Shown in pieces: positions 6,212 through 14,506 of a stretch of 14,742 nt of DNA. Every line of letters starts with the position of its first letter. Position 1 is the stretch's first letter. The position numbers and the translations under genes are program-made. The DNA is from a bacterium (GTDB lineage Bacteria; Bacillota; Bacilli; Lactobacillales; Streptococcaceae): positions 1 through 14,742 of the forward strand of contig CAJNDD010000034.1 of the NCBI GenBank assembly GCA_905221435.1, given 5' to 3'. The notes under the pieces are model-generated. The model was given only the letters and a program-made list of their open reading frames with translations. It made no database searches and was not told where the DNA came from.

Positions 6212-6841
6212 TTATCCCTGCCAATTTTCTTGGTCTTCTTTAAAGCGTTTTAGGAGAGCGAGTCCTTCTGGTGTGATGTAACCTTCTTCTTGGGCTAGGT
6301 GGATTAGTTCACTGTAGTTAGAAAGTGTGACTAACTTGACACCAGCTTCCGCAAAGTTCTTATCGGCTTTTGGCAATTGATAACTGAAAATCGCTACGAC
6401 ACCAAGCACATCGGCCCCTTCACGTTCAGCAGCTGCCACAGCTTCAAGAACAGACCCACCAGTTGAAATGAGGTCTTCAACAACAACCATCTTTTGCCCC
6501 TGAGCTACACGACCTTCGATTTGGTTACCAGCTCCGTGGTCTTTTGGTTTGCTGCGGATATAGGCAAAAGGCAAGTTCATCTTGTCAGCAATGATAGCTC
6601 CGTGTGGAATTCCTGCTGTCGCAGTTCCTGCAATCACTTCTACTTCTGGAAATTCTGCTTTAATAGCTTCCACAAAACCATTTTCAATCAAGCTACGAGT
6701 TTCTGGGTAAGCAAGCGTCACACGGTTGTCAGTATAAATCGGCGATTTGATACCAGATGCCCAAGTGAAAGGCTCCTCTGGTTTGAGGTAAACGGCTTGG
6801 ATTTTCAAGAGGTGGCTAGCGATATCTTTAGCAAGTGTCAT
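6212..6841 (-). CDS. pyrE: Orotate phosphoribosyltransferase
   Basis: 209 aa. The PRPP-binding motif [13 protein letters not shown] (119-131) has the two acidic residues followed by the Ser-Thr-Gly-Gly loop, and the flexible active-site loop is [14 protein letters not shown] (98-111). It converts orotate and PRPP to OMP, the fifth step of UMP synthesis, as a cytoplasmic dimer. ATG at 6839-6841 with AGGAGA 6 nt upstream. It follows pyrF by 39 nt and is cotranscribed with it, so both are under the PyrR-type attenuator. Ends at a strong hairpin. Confidence 0.97.
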   Translation of the reverse strand: MTLAKDIASHLLKIQAVYLKPEEPFTWASGIKSPIYTDNRVTLAYPETRSLIENGFVEAIKAEFPEVEVIAGTATAGIPHGAIIADKMNLPFAYIRSKPKDHGAGNQIEGRVAQGQKMVVVEDLISTGGSVLEAVAAAEREGADVLGVVAIFSYQLPKADKNFAEAGVKLVTLSNYSELIHLAQEEGYITPEGLALLKRFKEDQENWQG

Positions 6842-6880
6842 AATATTCTCCTTTTGTTTTTATAATCTATTTCTTTCATT

Positions 6881-7576
6881 TCAGTCTTGGTTCCATTCAT
6901 CCTTGATGGCATGATAAGCTGCAACAGGATCCTCAGCTTGGGTAATGGGACGTCCCACTACGATATAGTCACTACCGATTTGATAGGCGTCAGCAGGTGT
7001 CATGACACGTTTTTGGTCTCCAACCGCAGCTCCCGCCGGACGAATACCTGGTGTCAGACAGATAAAATCTGGATTGGTGGCCTGCTTGATGAGTTGCACT
7101 TCCTTAGCTGAGCAAACGACACCGTCCAAGCCCGCTTCAGCTGTCTTCTTGGCATAGTGAATCACAGACTCTTGCAGGCTGGTTTGGATATTTTGAAAGT
7201 CTCTCATTTGTTCTTCAGAAGTTGAAGTCAATTGAGTGACAGCAATCAATTTTGCTTCTTTTCCAAGACCTTCACGCGCAGCCTTCATCATCTCCACACC
7301 ACCAGCTGCATGAACATTGGTCATGTCTACACCAAGCTGAGACAAGACCTTCATAGCAGATTTGACTGTATTTGGAATGTCATGTAGCTTGAGGTCCAAA
7401 AAGACACTATGCCCCAGTGACTTCAAATAACGGACAACTTCTGGACCTTCCGCATAATAAAGCTCCATCCCTACTTTTAGATAAAGACTTTCTTCTGCTG
7501 GGAAAAGAGATAAAAATTCCTTGACTGCCTCAAAACTAGGAAAATCAAGAGCAATAACTGGACGATGTTCACGCAT
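6881..7576 (-). CDS. pyrF: Orotidine 5'-phosphate decarboxylase
   Basis: 231 aa, a TIM barrel. The catalytic signature [10 protein letters not shown] is at 61-70 with D61, K63 and D66; the phosphate-binding end is near [10 protein letters not shown] and VVGRPIT. It decarboxylates OMP to UMP, the last step of de novo pyrimidine synthesis. ATG at 7574-7576 has AGGAGA upstream. First gene of pyrF-pyrE. The leader of about 155 nt contains a PyrR-binding sequence and a terminator, so expression should fall when UMP/UTP is plentiful. divIB ends just upstream. Confidence 0.97.
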   Translation of the reverse strand: MREHRPVIALDFPSFEAVKEFLSLFPAEESLYLKVGMELYYAEGPEVVRYLKSLGHSVFLDLKLHDIPNTVKSAMKVLSQLGVDMTNVHAAGGVEMMKAAREGLGKEAKLIAVTQLTSTSEEQMRDFQNIQTSLQESVIHYAKKTAEAGLDGVVCSAKEVQLIKQATNPDFICLTPGIRPAGAAVGDQKRVMTPADAYQIGSDYIVVGRPITQAEDPVAAYHAIKDEWNQD

Positions 7577-7630
7577 ACCTTTCTCCTTTTACCTTTACGA
7601 ACAAGAGAGTATGGTCAAAAACAAACCACG

Positions 7631-7660
7631 AAAAAAGGAACCTGCCAACAGCAAGGTTCC
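7631..7660 (-). terminator. Attenuator terminator in the pyrFE leader
   Basis: On the minus strand GGAACCT, a 10-nt loop and AGGTTCC are followed by TTTTTT (plus-strand arms 7637-7643 and 7654-7660, A run 7631-7636). It lies before the pyrF start, so it must be regulated rather than constitutive. Confidence 0.85.
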
Positions 7661-7730
7661 ACGAAAAATGGGTAGTCTCCACCCTTTCACCGTCTAACCT
7701 TAGCTGCCTCTCTGGACTGCTTTAAAGGTT
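7637..7730 (-). promoter_or_regulatory. PyrR-dependent attenuator of pyrFE
   Basis: The leader contains AGTCCAGAGAGGC (plus-strand 7706-7718), which fits the PyrR-binding consensus ARUCCNGNGAGGYU up to its last bases. Three alternative pairings are visible. AACCTT (7725-7730) with AAGGTT (7696-7701) encloses the PyrR loop as anti-antiterminator. The same AAGGTT with AACCTT at 7653-7658 makes the antiterminator. The latter arm with 7637-7643 makes the terminator. PyrR with UMP would stabilise the first and so cause termination. pyrR itself is not in the window. Confidence 0.85.
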
Positions 7731-7737
7731 TTTTTCT

Positions 7738-7766
7738 ATTCTATTATTTATAGTGAGACTTGTCAA
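7738..7766 (-). promoter_or_regulatory. pyrFE promoter
   Basis: Minus strand: consensus -35 TTGACA (7761-7766), 17-nt spacer, -10 TAGAAT (7738-7743); start near 7731, which puts the first attenuator arm at the very 5' end of the RNA. It lies 14 bp past the divIB stop. Confidence 0.85.
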
Positions 7767-7780
7767 GCAAAAACTGAGCT

Positions 7781-8893
7781 TTATTGCTGTTGCTTCTTTT
7801 CTTCAGCTTCTTTTTCTTCCTGTTTTTTCTTCTCAGCTTCCAACGCCTCTTTTTTAGCTTTTTCCTCAGCTTCTTCCAAAAGTTTATCAGCCAGACTAGT
7901 GCTATAGATGCCAGCTTCCATATCGACCACACTCGGTTCCGTCAATTGTGGCTTGATTTTGCTGTAATAAGGCAATTTCTTGCTCAATTCTGACAAGGGA
8001 ACCAAAATTTCATCTGTATCCAGCATGGTAATTTTTAAAAGATCTGCTGTTGCCTTGCTCGGCGCTAATTCGATTTTCTGTATTTGACTCTTGATATCCT
8101 CACTAATAGTAGACAATCCCGTTATCAGCTCTTTCACCTGCTGCTCATCGTTAAAGGTAACTGTCAGATAAGTCTCAGGCAAGTTTAAGCGATTTACAGG
8201 ACTTGACTCTACTGTACCACTAGAAAGAATAGGATAATGTCCTTCACCAGACACATAATAACCAACAATATCAAATTCCTTAACCTCAATCGTAAAGTTA
8301 GTCGGAAATTGATAGTTAATCTTCGCTGATTCTATCCAATGGTTGGACTTGATTCGCTCAGCGTATTTTTCCTTATCCAACAATAGAGCCAAGGTATAAT
8401 CGCTATCTTGAATTCCAGAAGCCTGTTTGATGTCATCTGCTTGGGTGTTACTATTCCCCTTAACCTCGATATTTTTGATGGACGAAAGCGGAGTCAACAG
8501 ATAGACTGAAAAAAGGAGGACCAGGACACTGGGTACCAAGATACTCACAGCTCGCCAAATATGAACAGGCGCAATTTTAGTCTTAGCTGGTTTTTCTTTT
8601 TTCTTCTTCTCTTTTTCCTCTTTGACTTTAGGATCTTCCTTTTGAGATTTTTCTTCTTTTTCGGATGGTTCCTTGCTCGGACTTGCGGCTTCCTCGTCTG
8701 ACTCACTCGATGATTTCTTGGATTCCTCCAATAGTTTCGAGTTGGCTTCCTTACGAGCTTGTTTTTCCTTTTCCTTCTCTTCAGCTAGGGCAGCTTCTTC
8801 CTCAGCCTTCTTCTTCAGGTATTCCTGGTTTCGTTTCTGCCATTCAGACAATTCTTGCTTCTGGTTTGATTCTTTTTTCTTATCCTTTGACAT
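7781..8893 (-). CDS. divIB: Cell division protein DivIB (FtsQ)
   Basis: 370 aa. A long, highly charged cytoplasmic head (about 1-112, rich in Lys, Glu and Ser) precedes one membrane helix (about 114-134, AVSILVPSVLVLLFSVYLL). An extracellular POTRA domain follows from about 136 (IKNIEVKGNSNTQADDIKQASG), then the beta domain and a Lys/Glu/Gln-rich tail that looks like a coiled coil. DivIB joins FtsL and DivIC at the septum and regulates septal wall synthesis. ATG at 8891-8893 with AAGGAA upstream. Last gene of murD-murG-divIB, 9 nt after murG. No terminator separates its stop from the pyrFE promoter. The charged ends vary in streptococci. Confidence 0.93.
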   Translation of the reverse strand: MSKDKKKESNQKQELSEWQKRNQEYLKKKAEEEAALAEEKEKEKQARKEANSKLLEESKKSSSESDEEAASPSKEPSEKEEKSQKEDPKVKEEKEKKKKEKPAKTKIAPVHIWRAVSILVPSVLVLLFSVYLLTPLSSIKNIEVKGNSNTQADDIKQASGIQDSDYTLALLLDKEKYAERIKSNHWIESAKINYQFPTNFTIEVKEFDIVGYYVSGEGHYPILSSGTVESSPVNRLNLPETYLTVTFNDEQQVKELITGLSTISEDIKSQIQKIELAPSKATADLLKITMLDTDEILVPLSELSKKLPYYSKIKPQLTEPSVVDMEAGIYSTSLADKLLEEAEEKAKKEALEAEKKKQEEKEAEEKKQQQ

Positions 8894-8902
8894 TGATATT
8901 CC

Positions 8903-9961
8903 TTATGCTAGGTCTTTTCTTAGTAGATCGTAAAAATCTGCAAGAGATTTCAATTCAGTTGAAGCCTTCATGCTAGCTTGGTATTGGTTCTTGTGACTAA
9001 GCAAGTGACTGAGTTTCACCTCCAAGCTTTCCAAGGTCAAGTCACTTTCTTGAAGTTCTTCTGCATAGCCTTTCTTAATAAAGTAAGCCGCATTTTCAAT
9101 CTGGTCTCCTCGACTTGCTTCACGCCCCAATGGTACGATGAGATGGAGTTTCGCCATGGCTAAGAGCTCAAAAATCGTATTGGCACCGCCACGCGTCACC
9201 ACCACATCTGCTATCTCCATCAAGGGTTGATAGAGGTCCGTCACATAGTCAACACGAAAGAGATTTTGACTCAACTCATTGAGGCTAGTATCTCCAGTGA
9301 GATTAATGATATTGTAGCGTTCGGTCAGCTCTTTTTTATGGTCTGTCACCAATTGGTTAAAGACACGAGCTCCTGCAGAACCACCGACAAACAATACTGT
9401 AGGCAATTTAGGATTAAAGTGGGTTTGGATATCCACCAATTCATCTGGTTCAGGAGTTTTTTGGTCTGAAACCTTGGTCACTGCCCCCACATGCTCGACC
9501 TTTACGAGACCAGCAGCCTGCTCAAATGTTGAATACATCTTGGTCGCAAATTTATAGGCAATTTTATTGGCCAAGCCCATAGACAGGTCCGATTCGTGAA
9601 TAAAGACTGGCACTCCTGACACTCGCGCTGCGATAACCGGCGGTACAGAGACAAATCCCCCCTTTGAAAAAAGGGCCTGTGGACGAAGTCGTAACATGAT
9701 AAAGAGGGATTGGACAATTCCCCAACCAACTTTAAACACGTCCAGCATATTTTGCCAAGAGAAATAGCGACGCAACTTCCCAGTCGCAATGGAATGAAAG
9801 GTCACATTCAAGTTTGACTTGAGGATTTCTTGGTGTTCGATTCCGTGTTTATCCCCGATATAGTGGACTTCCCAGCCGTCTTCGATGAACTTAGGCATTA
9901 ACAAAAGGTTGAGGGTGACATGTCCAACCGTCCCCCCACCTGTAAAGACAATTTTTTTCAT
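8903..9961 (-). CDS. murG: UDP-N-acetylglucosamine transferase MurG (lipid II synthase)
   Basis: 352 aa, GT-B fold, family GT28. The N-terminal glycine-rich loop [11 protein letters not shown] (8-18) is the streptococcal form of the usual GTGGH loop. The second loop [10 protein letters not shown] and the UDP-GlcNAc-binding segment [16 protein letters not shown] are present. It adds GlcNAc to lipid I to make lipid II at the inner face of the membrane; it is a peripheral protein with no signal peptide. ATG at 9959-9961 is 1 nt past the murD stop, and its AAAGGAA site lies within the last murD codons, so the two are translationally coupled. Confidence 0.95.
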   Translation of the reverse strand: MKKIVFTGGGTVGHVTLNLLLMPKFIEDGWEVHYIGDKHGIEHQEILKSNLNVTFHSIATGKLRRYFSWQNMLDVFKVGWGIVQSLFIMLRLRPQALFSKGGFVSVPPVIAARVSGVPVFIHESDLSMGLANKIAYKFATKMYSTFEQAAGLVKVEHVGAVTKVSDQKTPEPDELVDIQTHFNPKLPTVLFVGGSAGARVFNQLVTDHKKELTERYNIINLTGDTSLNELSQNLFRVDYVTDLYQPLMEIADVVVTRGGANTIFELLAMAKLHLIVPLGREASRGDQIENAAYFIKKGYAEELQESDLTLESLEVKLSHLLSHKNQYQASMKASTELKSLADFYDLLRKDLA

Positions 9962-9962
9962 A

Positions 9963-11315
9963 TTATTCCTTTAACTCCGCTACTGTGTCGATAAAGAGGT
10001 CGCCACGTACTTCAAAGTTAGCATACATATCCCAGCTAGCATTGGCAGGACTGAGGAGAACCACATCTCCTTGAGTCGCGAGTTCATAAGCCTTGCGGGT
10101 CGCATCAGCAATATCAGTCGCATCTACATAAGCCACACCAGCCTTATCCGCTGCCCGTTTGACGCGTTCTGCAGACTGACCGAGGATGACCATCTTCTTG
10201 AGCCCAGTAATATCTGGCACCAATTCGTCGAACTCATTTCCGCGGTCCAAACCACCTGCAATTAAGATAACCTTACTATTGTCAAATCCTGACAAGGCTT
10301 TTTGAGTAGCCAAGATATTGGTTGATTTGCTATCGTTATAGAATTTGACACCCTGAATTTCATCCACAAATTGGAGACGGTGTTTGACACCACCAAAGGC
10401 TGAAAGAGTTTCCTTGATGGTTTGGTTATCCACACCACGGAGCTTGGCTACAGCAATAGTCGCAAGGACATTTTCTACATTGTGGCTACCTGGAACACCG
10501 ATTTCTCTAGCTGCCATGACCACTTCTCCACGGAAGTAGAGTTGACCATCTTCCAAATAAGCTCCATCAACCTTTTCCAATGTTGAAAATGGTACAACAG
10601 TGGCTTGTGTTTTGCTAGCCAAGTCTTTTGCCAAGTCTTGGTTAAAGTTCAAGACAAGGAAATCAGCTGCTGTCATCTTGTTCTGGATATTCCACTTAGC
10701 TGCCACATACTCCTCAAAAGAACCATGATAGTCGATATGAGTTGGCATGAGGTTGGTAATAACCGCAATCTCAGGATGGAATTCTTGAACACCCATGAGT
10801 TGGAAAGAAGAAAGTTCCATGACAAGCGTGTCCTTGGCTGTCGCAGTTTGAGCCACTTGACTAGCAGGATAGCCGATGTTCCCTGACAATAGACCATGTT
10901 GTCCGGCAGCAGTTAAAACTTCCCCAATCATCGTCGTTGTGGTTGTTTTCCCATTTGAACCAGTGATACCGATAATTGGCGCATCTGAGATCAAGTAAGC
11001 CAACTCCACCTCAGTCAAAACTGGAATCCCCTTTACCAAAGCCTTTTCAATCATGGGATTGCTATACGGGATACCTGGATTTTTCACCATCAGAGCGAAA
11101 TCTTCATCCAAGAGCTCCAAAGGATGGCCACCAGTGACAACCTTGATTCCCTCTTCTAGCAAGCTTTGAGCAGCAGGATTTTCCTCAAAAGGCTTGCCGT
11201 CATTAACAGTGACAATAGCACCTAGCTTGTCCAACAAACGGGCTGCAGACTCACCAGACTTAGCCAAACCTAAAACAAGTACTTTCTTATTTTTAAATTG
11301 ATCGATTACTTTCAT
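9963..11315 (-). CDS. murD: UDP-N-acetylmuramoyl-L-alanine:D-glutamate ligase
   Basis: 450 aa, a complete Mur ligase. Residues 1-95 are the Rossmann-like UDP-binding domain ([19 protein letters not shown]). The ATPase P-loop [12 protein letters not shown] is at 116-127. The central domain has the conserved [16 protein letters not shown], and the C-terminal domain has FYNDSKSTN and [11 protein letters not shown]. It adds D-glutamate to UDP-MurNAc-L-Ala in the cytoplasm. ATG at 11313-11315 with GGAG 8 nt upstream; the extended -10 promoter is at 11343. First gene of murD-murG-divIB. Confidence 0.96.
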   Translation of the reverse strand: MKVIDQFKNKKVLVLGLAKSGESAARLLDKLGAIVTVNDGKPFEENPAAQSLLEEGIKVVTGGHPLELLDEDFALMVKNPGIPYSNPMIEKALVKGIPVLTEVELAYLISDAPIIGITGSNGKTTTTTMIGEVLTAAGQHGLLSGNIGYPASQVAQTATAKDTLVMELSSFQLMGVQEFHPEIAVITNLMPTHIDYHGSFEEYVAAKWNIQNKMTAADFLVLNFNQDLAKDLASKTQATVVPFSTLEKVDGAYLEDGQLYFRGEVVMAAREIGVPGSHNVENVLATIAVAKLRGVDNQTIKETLSAFGGVKHRLQFVDEIQGVKFYNDSKSTNILATQKALSGFDNSKVILIAGGLDRGNEFDELVPDITGLKKMVILGQSAERVKRAADKAGVAYVDATDIADATRKAYELATQGDVVLLSPANASWDMYANFEVRGDLFIDTVAELKE

Positions 11316-11342
11316 GTCTCAAACTCCATTTCTACTCCTACT

Positions 11343-11351
11343 ATTTTACCA
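11343..11351 (-). promoter_or_regulatory. murD-murG-divIB promoter, extended -10
   Basis: TGGTAAAAT on the minus strand (-10 at 11343-11348); start near 11336, about 20 nt before the ATG. The -35 is poor (TAGTAA at 17 nt), as expected for an extended -10 promoter. Confidence 0.6.
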
Positions 11352-11406
11352 TTTTTATGGAAATATTACTAAACGAAAATGCTCTAGTTCTCATTCTAGC
11401 ATAGAA

Positions 11407-11428
11407 AAAGAGAGCCGTAGCTCTCTTT
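11407..11428 (-). terminator. Terminator of typA-DUF3165 unit
   Basis: AAAGAGAGC, CGTA loop, GCTCTCTTT: a perfect 9-bp stem, 4 bp past the stop of the small membrane protein gene, followed on the minus strand by T-rich sequence. Confidence 0.85.
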
Positions 11429-11432
11429 CTAT

Positions 11433-11687
11433 TTATCTTCTTCTGCTCTTTTTTACAGGCATGAGCGTAATGTCTCTCAAGCTAAAGTAGGCTAGAGCCA
11501 GCATGGCTATTGTGACAAAGAATTCTGTCGGTAATTGGAAGATTTGCAAGATGGACAACATCAGCAAAATCAAGAGTGCAACAACTACAAAAACCAAGAT
11601 AACGATGTTGACTGTTCCTTTGATACTTTGAGGTGTCGCAAAAACATAGAGTAGTAATAAGAGTATCCCTATGATTAAATAGACCAT
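11433..11687 (-). CDS. Small membrane protein, DUF3165-like
   Basis: 84 aa and almost entirely hydrophobic: three probable membrane helices (about 1-16, 26-48 and 55-70) and a basic C-terminus KKSRRR, likely in the cytoplasm. It resembles the small DUF3165 proteins found beside murD in streptococci; the function is unknown. ATG at 11685-11687, preceded by a weak AAAGAG site. It follows typA by 19 nt and ends at a terminator, so it is probably cotranscribed with typA and not with murD. Place and topology hint at the envelope but do not prove it. Confidence 0.75.
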   Translation of the reverse strand: MVYLIIGILLLLLYVFATPQSIKGTVNIVILVFVVVALLILLMLSILQIFQLPTEFFVTIAMLALAYFSLRDITLMPVKKSRRR

Positions 11688-11706
11688 CTTTATCTCTTTC
11701 TAGCTC

Positions 11707-13548
11707 TTATTCAGCTGATTTTTTCTTTTTGTTGGCTTTCTCACGCTCTGCCTTGTTAAGGATTTGCTTACGCAAACGGATAGACTCAGGCGTTACTTCC
11801 ATGTACTCATCGTCATTCAAGAACTCAAGAGACTCTTCAAGCGTCAAGATACGAGGTGTCTTGATAACCGCTGTTTGGTCCTTAGTAGCTGAACGAACGT
11901 TGGTCATTTGTTTAGCCTTGGTGATATTCACTGTCAAGTCGTTTTCACGAGAGTTTTCACCGATGATCATTCCTTCGTAAACCTCAGTACCTGGGTTGAC
12001 AAAGATGGTACCACGTTCTTCGATAGACATGATTGAGTAGGTTGTTGCCTTACCAGCATCGATAGAAACAAGGGCACCACGGTGACGACCACCGATTTCA
12101 CCTGGGATGAGTGGCAAGTATTGGTCGAAGGTATGGTTCATGATACCGTAACCACGAGTCATTGACAAGAACTCAGTTGAGTATCCTATCAAACCACGCG
12201 CTGGAACAAGGAAGACCAAACGAGTTTGACCATTACCAGTTGAAATCATGTCCAACATTTCACCCTTACGTTCAGAAAGGCTTTGGATAACAGATCCTTG
12301 GTATTCTTCTGGAGTGTCGATTTGGACACGCTCAAATGGCTCACATTTGACACCGTCAATCTCTTTTACGATAACTTCTGGACGAGATACTTGAAGTTCA
12401 TAACCCTCACGGCGCATGGTTTCGATCAGGATTGACAAGTGCAATTCTCCACGACCTGAAACAGTCCATTTATCTGGTGAGTCCGTTGGGTCAACACGAA
12501 GGGAAACGTCTGTTTGCAATTCTGCTTGCAAGCGTTCTTCCACCTTACGAGAAGTCACCCATTTACCTTCTTTACCAGCAAATGGTGAATTGTTGACTAA
12601 GAAAGTCATTTGAAGTGTTGGTTCATCGATGTGAAGGATTGGAAGAGGCTCAACTGCATCTGTCGGTGTAATCGTCTCACCAACAAAGATATCTTCCATA
12701 CCGGAAACGGCAATCAAGTCACCTGCTTTAGCTTCTTGGATTTCACGACGTTCCAAACCAAAGAATCCGAAGAGTTTTGTAACACGGAAGTTCTTCGTTG
12801 TACCATCTAGTTTAGAAAGGGTAACTTGGTCACCAACTTTCACACTACCACGGAAGACACGACCGATACCGATACGACCAACGAAGTCATTGTAGTCCAA
12901 GAGTGAGACTTGGAACTGTAACGGTTCATCTGAGTTGTCCACTGGAGCAGGGATATGATCGATAATGGTATCAAAGATTGGTGCCATTGTTTTTTCTTGA
13001 TCAGCTGGATCGTCTGACAATGAAGAAGTTCCGTTGATAGCTGAAGCATACACCACTGGGAAGTCAAGCTGGTCATCATCTGCACCAAGCTCGATGAAAA
13101 GTTCCAAGACTTCGTCCACTACTTCTGCTGGACGAGCTGATGGCTTGTCGATTTTGTTAACAACCACGATTGGGACAAGGTCTTGTTCCAAGGCTTTTTT
13201 CAATACGAAACGAGTCTGTGGCATGGTTCCTTCGTAGGCATCTACGACCAAAACAACACCGTCAACCATTTTCATGATACGCTCAACTTCTCCACCGAAG
13301 TCCGCGTGTCCTGGTGTGTCCATGATATTGATACGAGTTCCCTTGTAGGCAACGGCAGTGTTTTTCGCAAGAATTGTAATTCCACGCTCTTTTTCGATAT
13401 CGTTTGAGTCCATAGCGCGCTCTGCTAATTCAGTACGTGCATCAAGAGTTTCAGATTGTTTCAATAATTCGTCAACGAGGGTTGTTTTCCCGTGGTCAAC
13501 GTGGGCGATAATCGCAATGTTACGGATATCTTCTCTTAATTTTGTCAT
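11707..13548 (-). CDS. typA: Ribosome-associated GTPase TypA/BipA
   Basis: 613 aa, full length. The GTPase domain has the P-loop AHVDHGKT (15-22), switch II DTPGH (77-81) and NKID near 132. EF-G-like domains II, III and V follow, then the BipA-specific C-terminal region and a Lys-rich tail. It binds the 70S ribosome like EF-G and assists ribosome assembly, stress adaptation and growth in the cold. ATG at 13546-13548 with GAGG 6 nt upstream. The promoter is an extended -10 at 13589. The gene is divergent from rsuA, another ribosome-related gene. Confidence 0.97.
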   Translation of the reverse strand: MTKLREDIRNIAIIAHVDHGKTTLVDELLKQSETLDARTELAERAMDSNDIEKERGITILAKNTAVAYKGTRINIMDTPGHADFGGEVERIMKMVDGVVLVVDAYEGTMPQTRFVLKKALEQDLVPIVVVNKIDKPSARPAEVVDEVLELFIELGADDDQLDFPVVYASAINGTSSLSDDPADQEKTMAPIFDTIIDHIPAPVDNSDEPLQFQVSLLDYNDFVGRIGIGRVFRGSVKVGDQVTLSKLDGTTKNFRVTKLFGFFGLERREIQEAKAGDLIAVSGMEDIFVGETITPTDAVEPLPILHIDEPTLQMTFLVNNSPFAGKEGKWVTSRKVEERLQAELQTDVSLRVDPTDSPDKWTVSGRGELHLSILIETMRREGYELQVSRPEVIVKEIDGVKCEPFERVQIDTPEEYQGSVIQSLSERKGEMLDMISTGNGQTRLVFLVPARGLIGYSTEFLSMTRGYGIMNHTFDQYLPLIPGEIGGRHRGALVSIDAGKATTYSIMSIEERGTIFVNPGTEVYEGMIIGENSRENDLTVNITKAKQMTNVRSATKDQTAVIKTPRILTLEESLEFLNDDEYMEVTPESIRLRKQILNKAEREKANKKKKSAE

Positions 13549-13588
13549 GATTTCCTCTAATATTTAAATTTTTATTTCTAACTGAACA

Positions 13589-13597
13589 ATTATACCA
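13589..13597 (-). promoter_or_regulatory. typA promoter, extended -10
   Basis: TGGTATAAT on the minus strand with a perfect TATAAT (13589-13594); start near 13582, a leader of about 33 nt. The -35 is weak. Confidence 0.7.
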
Positions 13598-13669
13598 CAG
13601 TCTCATTCAAAAATCACAGTTCAGCTAAGTGTAAATGTTTTCACTCTGCTTTTCTAGTCAAGGCAACTC

Positions 13670-13698
13670 TTTTCAAAGTCAGAGACTTATGATAAGAT
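13670..13698 (+). promoter_or_regulatory. rsuA promoter, nearly leaderless
   Basis: -35 TTTTCA (13670-13675), 17-nt spacer, extended -10 TGATAAGAT (TAAGAT at 13693-13698). The predicted start is about 13705, 2 nt before the ATG. The overlapping TATGAT at 13688 would give a 7-nt leader. Neither leaves room for a Shine-Dalgarno sequence. Confidence 0.55.
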
Positions 13699-13706
13699 AA
13701 GCTGGT

Positions 13707-14432
13707 ATGCGTTTAGATAGATTATTAGCCCAAGAAAAGGTCAGTCGCAAGGCTATGAAACAGGCTCTATTAAAAAAAGAAATCCTAGTAGATGATTGTC
13801 CAGCCAGCTCACTCGCTCAAAATGTCGACACTGGATTACAGAAATTAGTCTTTCAAGGACGACAAATCCAAGGCTACGAGCACAACTACCTCATGCTTCA
13901 TAAGCCAAACGGAGTCGTTACAGCTAGCAAGGATAAGAAACTTTCAACCGTCATGGATCTCCTTCCACCTGACATCCAGTCTGACCAGCTCTATGCTGTC
14001 GGCAGACTAGACCGCGATACGACGGGACTGCTCCTTTTGACAGACAATGGACCTCTTGGTTTTCAGCTCCTTCATCCCCAGTACCATGTCGATAAATCCT
14101 ATCAAGTGGTGGTCAATGGACTGCTCACATCAGATCATATCCGACAGTTTAAGGAAGGAATCATCTTTTTAGACGGGACCACTTGTAAACCTGCTCAGCT
14201 CGAAATTCTGTCCTCAAGACAAACAGAGAGCCGGGCTTCCATCACTATCTCTGAGGGCAAGTTTCATCAGGTAAAGAAAATGTTTCTCTCAGTTGGTGTC
14301 AAGGTGACTGCCCTAAAACGCGTCCAGTTCGGCGATTTGACATTAGACCCAGAACTAGCAGAAGGGCAATATCGTCCCTTGAATCCAGAGGAATTGGAAA
14401 TCATTAAAAACTATTTAGAGAAAAGTGGATAA
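13707..14432 (+). CDS. rsuA: RsuA-family 16S rRNA pseudouridine synthase
   Basis: 241 aa. The N-terminal S4 RNA-binding domain (about 1-48, MRLDRLLAQEKVSRKAMKQAL) precedes the catalytic domain, whose motif GRLDRDTTGLLLLTDNG (99-115) contains the catalytic D102. The C-terminal EGKFHQVKKMFLSVG is typical of RsuA/RluB/E/F enzymes. The short length and lack of extra domains favour RsuA, which modifies U516 (E. coli numbering) of 16S rRNA, but family assignment alone does not prove the site. The ATG at 13707 is the first start after an in-frame TAA (13698-13700) and keeps the S4 domain whole. No Shine-Dalgarno is visible. A second IS begins 19 bp past the stop. Confidence 0.88.
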   Translation: MRLDRLLAQEKVSRKAMKQALLKKEILVDDCPASSLAQNVDTGLQKLVFQGRQIQGYEHNYLMLHKPNGVVTASKDKKLSTVMDLLPPDIQSDQLYAVGRLDRDTTGLLLLTDNGPLGFQLLHPQYHVDKSYQVVVNGLLTSDHIRQFKEGIIFLDGTTCKPAQLEILSSRQTESRASITISEGKFHQVKKMFLSVGVKVTALKRVQFGDLTLDPELAEGQYRPLNPEELEIIKNYLEKSG

Positions 14433-14451
14433 AAGAAAAAAGCTTTATGTT

Positions 14452-14476
14452 TGAACTGCACCCCAAAAGTTAGACA
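14452..14476. repeat. Left terminal inverted repeat of the IS (IRL)
   Basis: 25 bp from TGAACTGCAC to GTTAGACA. It matches the inverted right end at 431-455 at 20 of 25 positions. Confidence 0.8.
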
Positions 14477-14499
14477 GAAAAAATCTAACTTTTGGGGTG
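14459..14499 (+). promoter_or_regulatory. Perfect hairpin at the IS left end, overlapping the orfA ribosome-binding region
   Basis: CACCCCAAAAGTTAGA (14459-14474) pairs perfectly over 16 bp with 14484-14499 across a 9-nt loop and is followed by TTTTATT. In a read-through RNA from rsuA it would act as a terminator-like stem and hide GGGGTG, the only ribosome-binding candidate 9 nt before the orfA ATG. The 5' arm overlaps the IRL. Confidence 0.75.
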
Positions 14500-14506
14500 T
14501 TTTATT

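Noticed and set aside
7784..7993. Plus-strand frame rich in Phe and Leu that looks like a membrane protein
   Set aside because: It is the complement of the Lys/Glu-rich DivIB tail, which always reads as Phe/Leu/Ser on the other strand.
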